From: Bog-159 sp049511415
Lineage (GTDB): Bacteria; Acidobacteriota; Terriglobia; Bryobacterales; Bryobacteraceae
Length of the DNA: 59,385 bases
Direction: 5' to 3'
NCBI GenBank assembly: GCA_049511415.1
Contig: JBEKYC010000053.1
Span: 1-59,385, forward strand
Part shown: piece by piece, positions 1 through 8,893 of the stretch
How positions within the stretch are numbered: the stretch's first letter is position 1
Layout: the number at the start of each line of letters is the position of its first letter
The notes under the pieces: model-generated
Seen by the model: the letters and a program-made list of their open reading frames with translations, nothing else
What the model was told of the DNA's origin: nothing
The model's database searches: none
Program-made: the position numbers and the translations under genes

Positions 1-270
1 AAGACATACCGATACCACGCAGTCGACAGTTCAGGAGGAGTAGAAAACAAGACTGGTACGGTGAGCGGCGACGTATGGACCTGGCTTGGGGAGAGCATTT
101 TTGGCGGGAAGATGTATCACACCCGGTACACCATGAAGTTTGTTTCAGCGGACTCCTACGAATACACCGACGAGTCGGGCGAAACCGAGAACTCCATGAA
201 GGTGTTCGTGAGCGGGAGGGAGACTCGCGTTGCGGCCACCAAGCCCGCGACATCGAAACCGGAGCAGTGA
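1..270 (+). CDS. DUF1579-like protein, C-terminal fragment
   Basis: The reading frame is open from the left edge of the window to the TGA at 268-270, so the gene begins outside. The visible 89 residues contain TGTVSGDVWTW, GGK, RYTMKF and SADSYEY, an order typical of the end of DUF1579-family proteins, which are small beta-rich proteins often found in acidobacteria and planctomycetes. Their biochemical role is not established. The tail after residue 75 (VAATKPATSKPEQ) is a low-complexity extension. There is a GTG at 61, but the family pattern already runs upstream of it, so it is not the start. The next gene is 180 bp away on the opposite strand. Confidence 0.6.
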   Translation, partial: KTYRYHAVDSSGGVENKTGTVSGDVWTWLGESIFGGKMYHTRYTMKFVSADSYEYTDESGETENSMKVFVSGRETRVAATKPATSKPEQ

Positions 271-450
271 CGGTCTTTCACCATGATCTCCGCGTTAGTG
301 TGGGGACTACTTTGTTGCGTCTTGAGCTTCGCGAATTTCGTGCTCTTGAAGAACTACAGTGGGATGCCCGGTACCACTTCACGCGCTCCGTCAATAACTC
401 CTGTAGAACGCCATGCCCACCCGTAGGGCGGACCAGAACCGAGGGGCTGG

Positions 451-942
451 CTACCGGGCGACTTCTACCAGCAGCACCCAGGCATTGGCTACGCCCGCGA
501 CGAAGCTGAAGGCAAATCCGGCCACAAGCCAGTAGAGGCCGGCAGGTGAGTCACTCAGCAGGCAGATTCCTGCGACCAGGAGGGGAGTGCTCGCAAGCTG
601 CGTCTGCACAATCCGGATCATCAGCCAGAGACGGGATGGCCAGCCCGCGACCGGGCATACCGAATAATCCCCACAACCTGTATCACCCAGGAGAGGAGGG
701 GCTATGGTGAGGACTTCGACCGCCACAGCCGCACCCGGCTGGCGGGGAATCAGCACCCCAGTGCAGATGAAAAAGACTTGGAGAAACTGAATGATGGATT
801 CGGCAGCGCGTGAAGGCAGGCCAGGAAATGCGAGTATTTTGGCCAGGTTGATGGATACGGCGACGAAGACCAACCCGGTTAGTGTTGCCGCGGCGCCGGC
901 TTGCAGCGCGAAAAGCGCCTGCCATCCAGAAAGCAAGGGCAT
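451..942 (-). CDS. Small membrane protein, unknown function
   Basis: This protein of about 163 residues has four hydrophobic segments, near residues 10-32, 48-75, 105-125 and 132-158. I recognise the general family from its N-terminus (LFALQAGAAATLTGLVFV) but no function is known. The frame is open upstream to 1041, but the ATG at 942 is preferred: a GGAG lies 5 nt before it, and the residues upstream are arginine- and proline-rich and unlike a membrane-protein start. The middle of the protein (GDTGCGDYSVCPV) is unusually polar for the family, and a pair of compensating frameshifts there is possible. The gene stands alone, with spacers of 180 and about 370 bp. Confidence 0.5.
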   Translation of the reverse strand: MPLLSGWQALFALQAGAAATLTGLVFVAVSINLAKILAFPGLPSRAAESIIQFLQVFFICTGVLIPRQPGAAVAVEVLTIAPPLLGDTGCGDYSVCPVAGWPSRLWLMIRIVQTQLASTPLLVAGICLLSDSPAGLYWLVAGFAFSFVAGVANAWVLLVEVAR

Positions 943-1198
943 CGGGACTCCGATCCTACCACGGCGCGGAGGCCCAAAAGCTGGCGCCCGGCCACGGAGG
1001 AAATCGTTGCAAGTCGTTAGCGGCATTTTCAAAGTGCGCAACAGCGGCTACCGATATCAACTCTTAAGGCCGTGCCATTCCATTCCACGAATTGCCGACG
1101 AACAGGATGGACCCGAAGTTCGCCAGATCGCCGTTTCTGGCCCTTTCGGGCGGTAGCACTTCTGCGCGATCAATCCAAGCATTCGCAGGTGGCACGCG

Positions 1199-1282
1199 CT
1201 ACTTCTTGGGGTGTTTTTTGTGCCACTCAGCACAGCGCTCCTTCTGGGAATCAGCTACCCGTTTCCGAGCCGCCGCCGACAT
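1199..1282 (-). other. Tiny lysine-rich ORF or gene remnant
   Basis: Just downstream of the esterase, the minus strand reads MSAAARKRVADSQKERCAEWHKKHPKK (positions 1282 to 1199). Ala/Arg/Lys-rich ends of this style occur at the C-termini of small basic proteins, so this could be the remainder of one or a real 27-residue peptide. The same frame continues open upstream without a start codon into the esterase C-terminus. It is the only coding-like stretch I see in the 272-bp gap. Confidence 0.2.
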
Positions 1283-1313
1283 TCCGCGTTTTGTTCCGGT
1301 AGCTGGTGGTTCT

Positions 1314-2528
1314 TTAGTTCCGCCGCGCGACCGGCGGTTCCTGGAACAGTCGCGGCGCGAAGTCGTTCAGGTCGCGCCGCCAGGTCTGCCATTCATGATC
1401 CGTGCCCGGTGACTCGTAAAACACGTGTTGGATTTTCGATTCATCGAGGGAAGTGTGCAGTTTCTCGATACCTTGCTTCATCCGCGCAGGCTCGTTCGTT
1501 CCCACTCCGACCCACAGCAGGTGCACGCGTTTGGCAAACGCGGCCGGGTCGGCCATTGCGCCGTTAAACGCCGTTTTCGTATCCAACTTGTCGTTACCCA
1601 TAGCAAATACGTTGGCCGCGCCACTGAATCCACCGATATACGAGAAAAGATCGAGATGGTCAAACGTCACGTGGAATGTCTGCATGCCCCCCATCGAAAG
1701 CCCTGCCATCGCGCGATGGTCGCGATCGGGTATGGTACGAAATGTGGAATCGATGAATGGGATGAGGGCCTGGGTGACATCGTCTTCGAATGCAGACATC
1801 ATGTCTTCCATCGCCTTCCTCATTTCCGGCGAGCCGAATGATTTTCCCGCGAGATCCGGGGGTGGAAAGCCGGCACGCCGCGCGTAGCCATTCGCCATTA
1901 CCACTACCATCGGCTTCGCTTTGCCCGTGGCAATCAGGTTGTCGAGGATGAAGTTCGCTTTGCCCTGTCGCGTCCACCCGGATTCATCTTCACCCCCGCC
2001 GTGCTGGAGGTAAAGCACGGGGTAGCGCTCTTTCGGATGCGTGTCATAGGACGGGGGCGTGTAGACCAGCGCATGCCGCCATGTGCCGGTCACTTTCGAG
2101 TGATACCAGGCTTCGCGCACCTGCCCGTGAGGGACATCCTGTGGCAGATAATAGGTGACACCCGCTTCGGGAACCTCGACTGCGCTGGCCCACTTGCTTC
2201 CGCCGAAGTAGGCAGTACTCCCTGGATCGCTGACTTCGGCGCCATCCACGACTACCATATAGTAGTGGAGGCCGGGCGCCATCGGTGGCGTGGTGAATAT
2301 CCAGAATCCATCGGCCTGCTTCTCCATGTCAGCCTTCGGACCGCTCCAGAAATTCACCCTGACTTTGCTGGCGTCCGGCGCCTTGAAGCGGATCTGAACG
2401 CGTGAGTCGCTGTCGACGCGCGGATATTGCGCGTCCAGGACGTTGGATGTAGCAGGTTTGAAATCATCCGAGCCCTGCGCCAAACAGAACGACGCTGCCA
2501 TCATTGTAATCAATGCAATCAGTCGCAT
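1314..2528 (-). CDS. Secreted esterase of the feruloyl-esterase/enterochelin-esterase type
   Basis: This is a 404-residue exported hydrolase. Residues 1-18 form a signal peptide ending at FCLAQ. Residues 40-100 form an immunoglobulin-like N-terminal domain of the CBM48/E-set kind. From about 145 the protein is an alpha/beta-hydrolase of the esterase D/feruloyl esterase group. The nucleophile is Ser278 in GLSMGG and the catalytic His is 378 in GTDHEW; HGGGEDESGW marks the oxyanion region. The family hydrolyses carboxylic esters, often feruloyl or acetyl groups on plant xylan; the true substrate is unknown. The frame opens at 2591, but the ATG at 2528 has a GGAGA 5 nt upstream and a clean signal peptide. 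The gene is monocistronic. Confidence 0.82.
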   Translation of the reverse strand: MRLIALITMMAASFCLAQGSDDFKPATSNVLDAQYPRVDSDSRVQIRFKAPDASKVRVNFWSGPKADMEKQADGFWIFTTPPMAPGLHYYMVVVDGAEVSDPGSTAYFGGSKWASAVEVPEAGVTYYLPQDVPHGQVREAWYHSKVTGTWRHALVYTPPSYDTHPKERYPVLYLQHGGGEDESGWTRQGKANFILDNLIATGKAKPMVVVMANGYARRAGFPPPDLAGKSFGSPEMRKAMEDMMSAFEDDVTQALIPFIDSTFRTIPDRDHRAMAGLSMGGMQTFHVTFDHLDLFSYIGGFSGAANVFAMGNDKLDTKTAFNGAMADPAAFAKRVHLLWVGVGTNEPARMKQGIEKLHTSLDESKIQHVFYESPGTDHEWQTWRRDLNDFAPRLFQEPPVARRN

Positions 2529-2765
2529 AACGTCTCCAGAGAGGAACGCAAAGCCCACGGCAGAGCGGCAACCGTAGGGCCGCGGCACCAAAAACAGTGT
2601 AACCGCTCTCAGCGCCTCCGCGTGCCCTCCGGTCCGGGGCAGCTACCGATATCGAAGGACAACGCCGTCCTGGAATGGCTTATGGCGGCGCCTCCAACAG
2701 TGGCGGGTATACGCCGTGATCCAGGAGCAATCGCCTGGCGAACGCGCCAAGATTTGCTGAAAGAC

Positions 2766-2771
2766 TACAAT
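2766..2771 (+). promoter_or_regulatory. Candidate -10 box (TACAAT), leaderless arrangement
   Basis: TACAAT lies 9 nt before the ATG at 2781 of the broken kinase gene. If it is the -10 element, transcription would begin within a few bases of the start codon. No good -35 hexamer is visible at 16-18 bp. Confidence 0.35.
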
Positions 2772-2780
2772 AGAGCGAAT

Positions 2781-5510
2781 ATGGACGGCGGCGGCGAACT
2801 GGGACATTTCTCCCTGCTGGAAAAGATCGGCGAGGGCGGCATGGGCCGGGTCTACAAGGCCCGGGACAAGCGCCTGGATCGGCTGGTCGCCATCAAACTG
2901 CTTCCCGAAGCGCGCAGCGCCGATGCCGACCGTCGCGCCGCTTCGTCCTGGAGGCTAAGGCGGCTTCGGCGCTGAACCACCCCAACATCATCACCATCCA
3001 CGAAATCGGCGAGCAGGACGGGCAGACCTCCATCGTCATGGAACTGGTGGATGGCAAGCCGCTGAACGAGCTGATCCCGCGCAAAGGCACGCGGCTCACC
3101 GAAGCGCTGCGCATCGCCGCGCAGGTGGCCGACGCGCTCACGGCCGCGCACGCCGCCGGCATCGTGCACCGGGATCTGAAGCCCGCCAATATCATGGTGG
3201 ATGCGCACGGCCGCGCGAAGGTGCTGGACTTCGGCTTGGCGAAGCTCGCCGCACCCGCCGCCAGAGCCGCTGCCAGCGCGGACGAAGCGACCCATACACT
3301 GGCTGCGGGCCAACCGGTCAGCGAAGAAGGGGTGATCGTCGGCAGTGTTCCCTACATGTCGCCGGAGCAGGCCGAAGGCAAGCCGGTGGATGCGCGGCGA
3401 CATCTTCTCTTTCGGCGCGGTGCTCTACGAAATGGTCACCGGACAGCGGGCGTTTCGCGGCGAGTCGAAGATTTCCACGCTGGCCGCCATCGTGGAGAAG
3501 GACCCGCCGCCGGCCAGCGAAATCTCTTCCACGACGCCGCCGGAGTTGGAGCGCCTGATCGCGCGGTGCCTGCGCAAGGATGTCAATCGGCGCAGCCAGA
3601 ACATGGCGGATGTGAAGCTGGCGCTGGAGGAATTGCGGGACGAATCGGAATCGGGTAAGCTGGCGCTTCGGCCCGCCGCGGTGGTTGACGCGGGCACTCG
3701 ACGGTGGGTGTGGCCGGCGGTGGCGATGGCCTGCGCGCTGGTCGCCGTGGCCGCCTTCATCTGGGTTTATCTCAACTCTCACGGAACTCAGCCGAGAAGC
3801 CGGATCTGGTGCGATTATCACCGCAAGACGGGCACTCCTACGAAGATCCGGCAATTTCGCCCGATGGCGGATTCGTGGCCTACGTGTCGGACCGATCCGG
3901 CAAGGACGAGTTGTGGCTGCAACAGGTGGGAAGCGGCGACCCGATTCAACTGACCTATGCCGGCGAGACCGTAGAGGATCCGGCGTTCTTCCCGGACGGT
4001 AAACGCATCGTTTACGCCAGCATCCGGACGGACGAGACGAAAAACACCATCGAAACGATCTCCACGCTGGGCGGGGAGCCGAAGGTGCTGATCCAAGGCA
4101 AGAACTCGAGCCCGAGGCTTTCCCCGGACGGGCGCCGGATCGCTTACTTCGACTACAACCAAATCCTCGGTCGCCCGATGACGATTTCCTCCGATGGCGG
4201 CCGGCCGCGGGAGTTGCCGGCCTGGGCGCGCATGCCAGACGCGCCGGCGGTTACCGCATGGACATCCGACAGCCGCTACCTACTGTGCATGGTACGAAAA
4301 AAGTCCGAGGCCGCGGACGCCGGAGGATTTGAATGGTTTGCGCTTCCGGTGGATGGAGGCAACCCGGTGGCCACGGGAGCAGGCGAGGCGTTGCGCGCAG
4401 CGGCATTGGCGCCGGGGACGCCGATTCTGATGACGGGCGATCGCGTTCTGTTCGTTGCCAGAACGGCTGAGCGGTCTAACGTTTGGGAAATGCGCCTGTC
4501 GCCGGGTTCGTGGCGCGTGCAGGGGCTCCGCACCAACTCACGTTTGGAACAATGACCGAAGTCCCGCGCAGCGTGAGTGACACGGGCACTGTGGCGCTCT
4601 CAGTCGGAAGCTATCTCCGCGACTTCTATCTGATTCCTCTCTCTACGGTCACCGGTCAACCCACGGGCGTCACGCGGCGGCTTACCCAGGATGGACGCAC
4701 GAAGGTACGTCGGGGGAGATCCCGGAAGCGCTTACTTTAGAGTGTTTGCAGGCACGGCGCAAAGTGTCTACGCCTTGGATCTGGCTACCTGGAAGCAGAC
4801 GTTTGTGGCCGAGGGCCTTCATTTGTCGGCCATCTCGCCCGACGGCCGGCAAGGTGCGTATTCCGTCCCGGACGGCGACTCGTACTCGATCCGCGTGGGC
4901 GACGCCGGCGCCAGTCTGGCAGAGGCGCGTATCCTCTGCAAGGCGTGTGGCCGACCTGAGGGGTTTTCTCCCGATGGGCGATTCCTTTTCTATAACGCCG
5001 GTGCCAGGGTCAAGGACGACCCCAAGAGGAAGTTAACCGTTCGGCTTCTGGAAGTGGCCTCCGGCAAAGACAGATCCTGGCTGGAACACCCCACCGATTC
5101 TGTTTTCGTCGGCAGGACACTTGGTCGGGATTCCGGATGGCTCTGGCTGGTGCTATGTCCACCGGAATTGCCGTGGTCCAGGCGGAGGTACCTGGTTCCC
5201 TGGGGGGGAAGAACCGGTCCCGCAAGCGGAGTGGATAAGAATCCCGCTGCCCGACGGGACCGCAAGCGTCCCCCCTTGGCGCGTTTCCCCCGCGGGGAAC
5301 ATCTTTTACCTTTTCGAGGGATCGAAATTGATGGCGGTCCGCTTCGATCCGAAGACGGGTGGCTTCAGCGAGCCTTACGAAGTCAAGTTCGTGCCGGGCT
5401 CCGAGGTGACGCTCAAGCCGGACTATGACTGGGCGGTGCGCGGTCCTGGGCTGGTCTTTTCGCGCAGCGAGGGCGGTTCATCGGTGTGGCTGATGAAGTT
5501 GCCCCATTGA
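2781..5510 (+). pseudogene. Ser/Thr protein kinase with WD40-like (PD40) propeller, multiply frameshifted
   Basis: Pieces of one gene appear in successive frames. Kinase N-lobe with GEGGMGRVY and VAIKLL (2781-2935); HRDLKPAN and DFGLAK (2936-3397); the kinase end and a membrane helix near 3710-3770 (3398-3780). A periplasmic propeller follows with ISPDGGFVAYVSD, FFPDGKRIVYAS and LSPDGRRIAYF (3785-4515), then 4516-4700, 4700-5160, about 5165-5205, and 5208-5510. That is at least seven frame changes in 2.7 kb; one coincides with a run of seven G near 5203-5209. Intact homologues are inner-membrane receptor kinases common in acidobacteria. Amino-acid conservation between breaks is excellent, so the damage is recent or is consensus error. 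The stop at 5508-5510 is the natural gene end. Confidence 0.85.
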
Positions 5511-5831
5511 GCCGGGGAGATACCATCGCTCTGTGCCGATAACGGCTTTTGGGAAGCGTCGGATTAGAGTTCCAGGGCGGATCGTCGGGCGTGTAAGTTG
5601 GCTTTCAAACGAGGCTATGGAAGGGTCAGTTTTTGGTTCCGGACGTATGGTCGGGTATCCGTCATCTACTTTTTGGCCGCACCTCGGCGGCGGGTACGCC
5701 GAACGCGGTCCATTGCCGTGGCCAGAGTTAGTGTCCGATAAGACTACTCATCAGGCGGCTTCCGGGGCGTTATTCCGCGCCGGATATCTCACGGGGTGGC
5801 AGGGTTCTGATTAGGTGTATACTCTTCGGAC
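5511..5831. other. Intergenic region without a recognisable gene
   Basis: This is a 321-bp spacer between the broken and the intact kinase genes. A 93-codon open frame at 5533-5814 has no recognisable family and no ribosome-binding site, and I do not accept it. The only signal I see is the TATACT at its right end. Confidence 0.5.
5818..5823 (+). promoter_or_regulatory. Candidate -10 box (TATACT), leaderless arrangement
   Basis: TATACT sits 8 nt upstream of the ATG at 5832 of the kinase-TPR gene. There is no Shine-Dalgarno sequence in that interval. A clear -35 is not visible. Confidence 0.4.
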
Positions 5832-8615
5832 ATGGATTCCGAAGGGGAAGCCAGTCCTGACGCTACTTCCGCGCCCACGGACCCAATTCCGCTAGAGGAC
5901 GGTCCGGGGACGCTAATTGGCCGTTATCGCCTGTTACAGAAAATCGGCGAGGGCGGCATGGGCGAGGTCTGGCTGGCCGAGCAAAAAGAGCCGGTCCGCC
6001 GCCGCGTGGCATTAAAGCTAGTGAAGGCCGGAATGAACACGCGCGAAGTAATCGCGCGTTTCGAATCCGAACGTCAGGCTTTGGCGCTGATGGACCATCC
6101 CGCCATCGCCAAAGTGCTCGACGCCGGCTCCACACCGCAAGGCGCGCCCTACTTCGTGATGGAATACGTCGCCGGCGTTCCGATCACGACCTACTGCGAC
6201 AACCACAAACTCACTACCCGCGACCGGCTGGAACTCTTCATGCACGTTTGCGAGGGGGTGCAGCACGCGCATCAAAAGGCCATCATTCACCGAGACCTGA
6301 AGCCCTCCAACATACTGGTCACGGAAGTGGATGGGCACCCGGCGCCCAAGATCATCGACTTCGGCGTGGCCAAGGCGCTGACGCAGAAGCTCACCGCCGA
6401 CACCATGTTCACGCGGGTGGGGGCGATGATCGGAACGCCCGAATACATGAGTCCCGAGCAGGCGCTGTCATCGGGCGAGGACATCGACACCCGCACGGAT
6501 GTTTATTCGCTCGGTATCATCTTTTACGAGTTGCTGGCGGGAGCGCCGCCCATCGAGTTACGCAAGGTGGCTTTTGAGGAATTCCTGCGACGGTTGCGGG
6601 AGGACGACCCGCAGAAGCCGAGCACGAAGATACGCACACAAGACCCAGCCACGTCGACGGATATCGCCCAGAAGCGCCAGACGGAGCCGCCGGCGTTGGC
6701 TAGGCAGATGCGCGGCGATCTGGATTCGATCGCACTGAAGGCTTTGGAAAAAGATCGCGCACGGAGGTATGGCTCGCCGTCCGATTTTGCGGCGGATATC
6801 CATCGATATCTAAGAAACGAAGCCGTCTCGGCCGTTCCTCCCTCGCTAGGCTACCGCGCACGCAAATTCGCGCGGCGATACCGCGTCGCGTTAGTCACGG
6901 CGTGCGCCTTCGGCCTGGTGCTGATCGCCGCGGCGGCTATCAGCATCCGGCAAAGCATCCGCGCCAACCAAGAAGCGGCCGTGGCGGAGGCGGTAAACAA
7001 TTTTCTTCAGAACGACATGCTGGCGCAAGCCAGCAGTTTCAATCAATCGAAGCCTGATCCGGATTTAAGAGTCCGCACGGCGCTAGACCGGGCAGCGCAG
7101 CGTATCACCGGGAAATTCGAAAAACAACCGGAGGTGGAGGCTGCGATTCGCGAGACCATAGGCCAGACTTACGTCGACCTCGGACTATACCCGGATGCGC
7201 GGCGGCAATTAGAGCGCGCTGTGGACTTGTACCGCCGGGCGCTCGGGGCGAAGAATCCGAGGACGCTCAAAGCTATGAGTCGTCTTGGCCGGCTGACCTC
7301 CCTCGAAGGAAAGGCTCCCGAAGCGGAGAAGATTATCAGCCAGACTCTGGAGATTCAGCGGCGGGTGCTTGGACCGGAGCATCCGGACACCTTGTGGTCC
7401 ATGAACAATCTGGTCACTGCCTATCTGGACGGCCGCGATGATCAGCACGCCGAGGCGATCGGTCGCCAAGCCCTGGAAATCGAGCGCCGGGTATTGGGAC
7501 AGGAGCATCCCGACACCTTGGCGTCCATGAACAATCTGGCAGTCGCCGTCAGTGAACAAGGCAAATACAAGCAGGCCGAGGCCCTTGCCAGTCAGTGTCT
7601 GGAGATCCGGCGCCGCGTGTTTGGCCCAGAGCATCCAGCCACCGTAGCAACTATGAACAATCTGGCCTTCGACTACTTTCATCAGGGTAAGAACGCGCAG
7701 GCGGAGACGATCTACACTCAGGTCCTGGAGATGCGACGCCGTGCGTTGGGACCGGATCACCCGGACACGCTGGCCAGCATGACCAATCTCGCGCTCGCGT
7801 ATGAGGCCGATGAGAAGTACGAGCAGGCCCAGGCGCTTATCAGCCAGGCGTTGGAAAGCCAGCGTCGCGTCTTAGGCCCAGAGCATCACCAGACCCTGCA
7901 GTCCGAGAACGAGCTGGCTGTCGTCTATTTCTTCGAGGGCAAGTTCGCACAGGCCGAGACGCTTGCCAGACAAATCCTGGACACCCAGCGGCGCGTGTTG
8001 GGCCCGGAGCATCACGACACGGTGTGGTCTATGAACAATGTGGCGCTCTACTGCTACGTCCAGGGAAAGTACGCGCAGGCCGCGCCACTCTACAGAGAGG
8101 TCGTGGAGATCGTACGCCGCCAGTGGGGTCCGGAAAGCACCGGCACCCTGGGGTTCACAACGAATCTGGCCGACGTTTACCGAGCCGAGGGCAAGTACGC
8201 ACAGTCCGAGGCTCTCTACGCCCAAACTCTGGCCATATATAGGCGCACAATAGGATCGGAAAAGCAGGCCACGTTGGACACGATGGTCGAGCTGGCCCTC
8301 ACCTATTACCTCCAAAAGAAGTTCGCCCCCAGCGAGGCGCTCGCACGCGAAGCGTTGGAGACCGATCGCCAGAAACGGCCGGATGACTGGCAACGATTCT
8401 TCGCCGCTAGTATGCTCGGCGCGAGCCTGGCGGGACAGCAGAAATACGCCGAAGCGGAACCGCTGCTGCTCGAAGGCTACGGGGGAATCGATGCGCGCAA
8501 GGGGCAAATGGGAATCCAGGACCACGCCTACCTGGACCGCGCCCGGGATTGGACTGTCCAACTCTATCAGGCGTGGGGCAAACCGCAGAAAGCTGCCGAG
8601 TGGAAGAAGAAGTAG
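5832..8615 (+). CDS. Ser/Thr protein kinase with C-terminal TPR (kinesin-light-chain-like) repeats
   Basis: This intact 927-residue receptor-type kinase has three parts. Residues 31-330 are the kinase domain: glycine loop GEGGMGEVW (39-47), Lys62 in VALKLVK, catalytic Asp155 in HRDLKPSN, Asp176 in DFGVAK and GTPEYMSPEQ (201-210). Residues 352-372 form one membrane helix. Residues 430-900 carry about ten TPR units of 42 residues with the signature EIQRRVLGPEHPDTL followed by SMNNLA. The family phosphorylates Ser/Thr of unknown partners; the TPR array probably binds protein on the far side of the membrane. The start follows a TATACT box and lacks a Shine-Dalgarno. It is a neighbour, and perhaps a partial paralogue in its kinase part, of the broken gene at 2781. 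Confidence 0.92.
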   Translation: MDSEGEASPDATSAPTDPIPLEDGPGTLIGRYRLLQKIGEGGMGEVWLAEQKEPVRRRVALKLVKAGMNTREVIARFESERQALALMDHPAIAKVLDAGSTPQGAPYFVMEYVAGVPITTYCDNHKLTTRDRLELFMHVCEGVQHAHQKAIIHRDLKPSNILVTEVDGHPAPKIIDFGVAKALTQKLTADTMFTRVGAMIGTPEYMSPEQALSSGEDIDTRTDVYSLGIIFYELLAGAPPIELRKVAFEEFLRRLREDDPQKPSTKIRTQDPATSTDIAQKRQTEPPALARQMRGDLDSIALKALEKDRARRYGSPSDFAADIHRYLRNEAVSAVPPSLGYRARKFARRYRVALVTACAFGLVLIAAAAISIRQSIRANQEAAVAEAVNNFLQNDMLAQASSFNQSKPDPDLRVRTALDRAAQRITGKFEKQPEVEAAIRETIGQTYVDLGLYPDARRQLERAVDLYRRALGAKNPRTLKAMSRLGRLTSLEGKAPEAEKIISQTLEIQRRVLGPEHPDTLWSMNNLVTAYLDGRDDQHAEAIGRQALEIERRVLGQEHPDTLASMNNLAVAVSEQGKYKQAEALASQCLEIRRRVFGPEHPATVATMNNLAFDYFHQGKNAQAETIYTQVLEMRRRALGPDHPDTLASMTNLALAYEADEKYEQAQALISQALESQRRVLGPEHHQTLQSENELAVVYFFEGKFAQAETLARQILDTQRRVLGPEHHDTVWSMNNVALYCYVQGKYAQAAPLYREVVEIVRRQWGPESTGTLGFTTNLADVYRAEGKYAQSEALYAQTLAIYRRTIGSEKQATLDTMVELALTYYLQKKFAPSEALAREALETDRQKRPDDWQRFFAASMLGASLAGQQKYAEAEPLLLEGYGGIDARKGQMGIQDHAYLDRARDWTVQLYQAWGKPQKAAEWKKK

Positions 8616-8893
8616 AAGGCCATTGTGGTGCAAATTGGAATAGACGTCGATAATGCCTGTTAACTGGCCAATCGCTGCCAGTTTTGATCCTATTTGTAAG
8701 TGGGAGTCGGCGACCCGCCGATTGACTCTTTGTAGCACCAAGAATACCCGATTGCAAGGTAGGCACTGCATGGCCACTGACGTGGCGTGCCGGTATAAAG
8801 CCTGACAACGCCGTGGTGCAGACGTTGATGCGCGCGTCAACAAAACTCAAATGCGTTTGTCATGCCCGTGTTCGGCACGTTCGGCGCTGATCG

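Noticed and set aside
5533..5814. 93-codon open frame between the kinases
   Set aside because: No homology, no ribosome-binding site, composition unlike neighbours.
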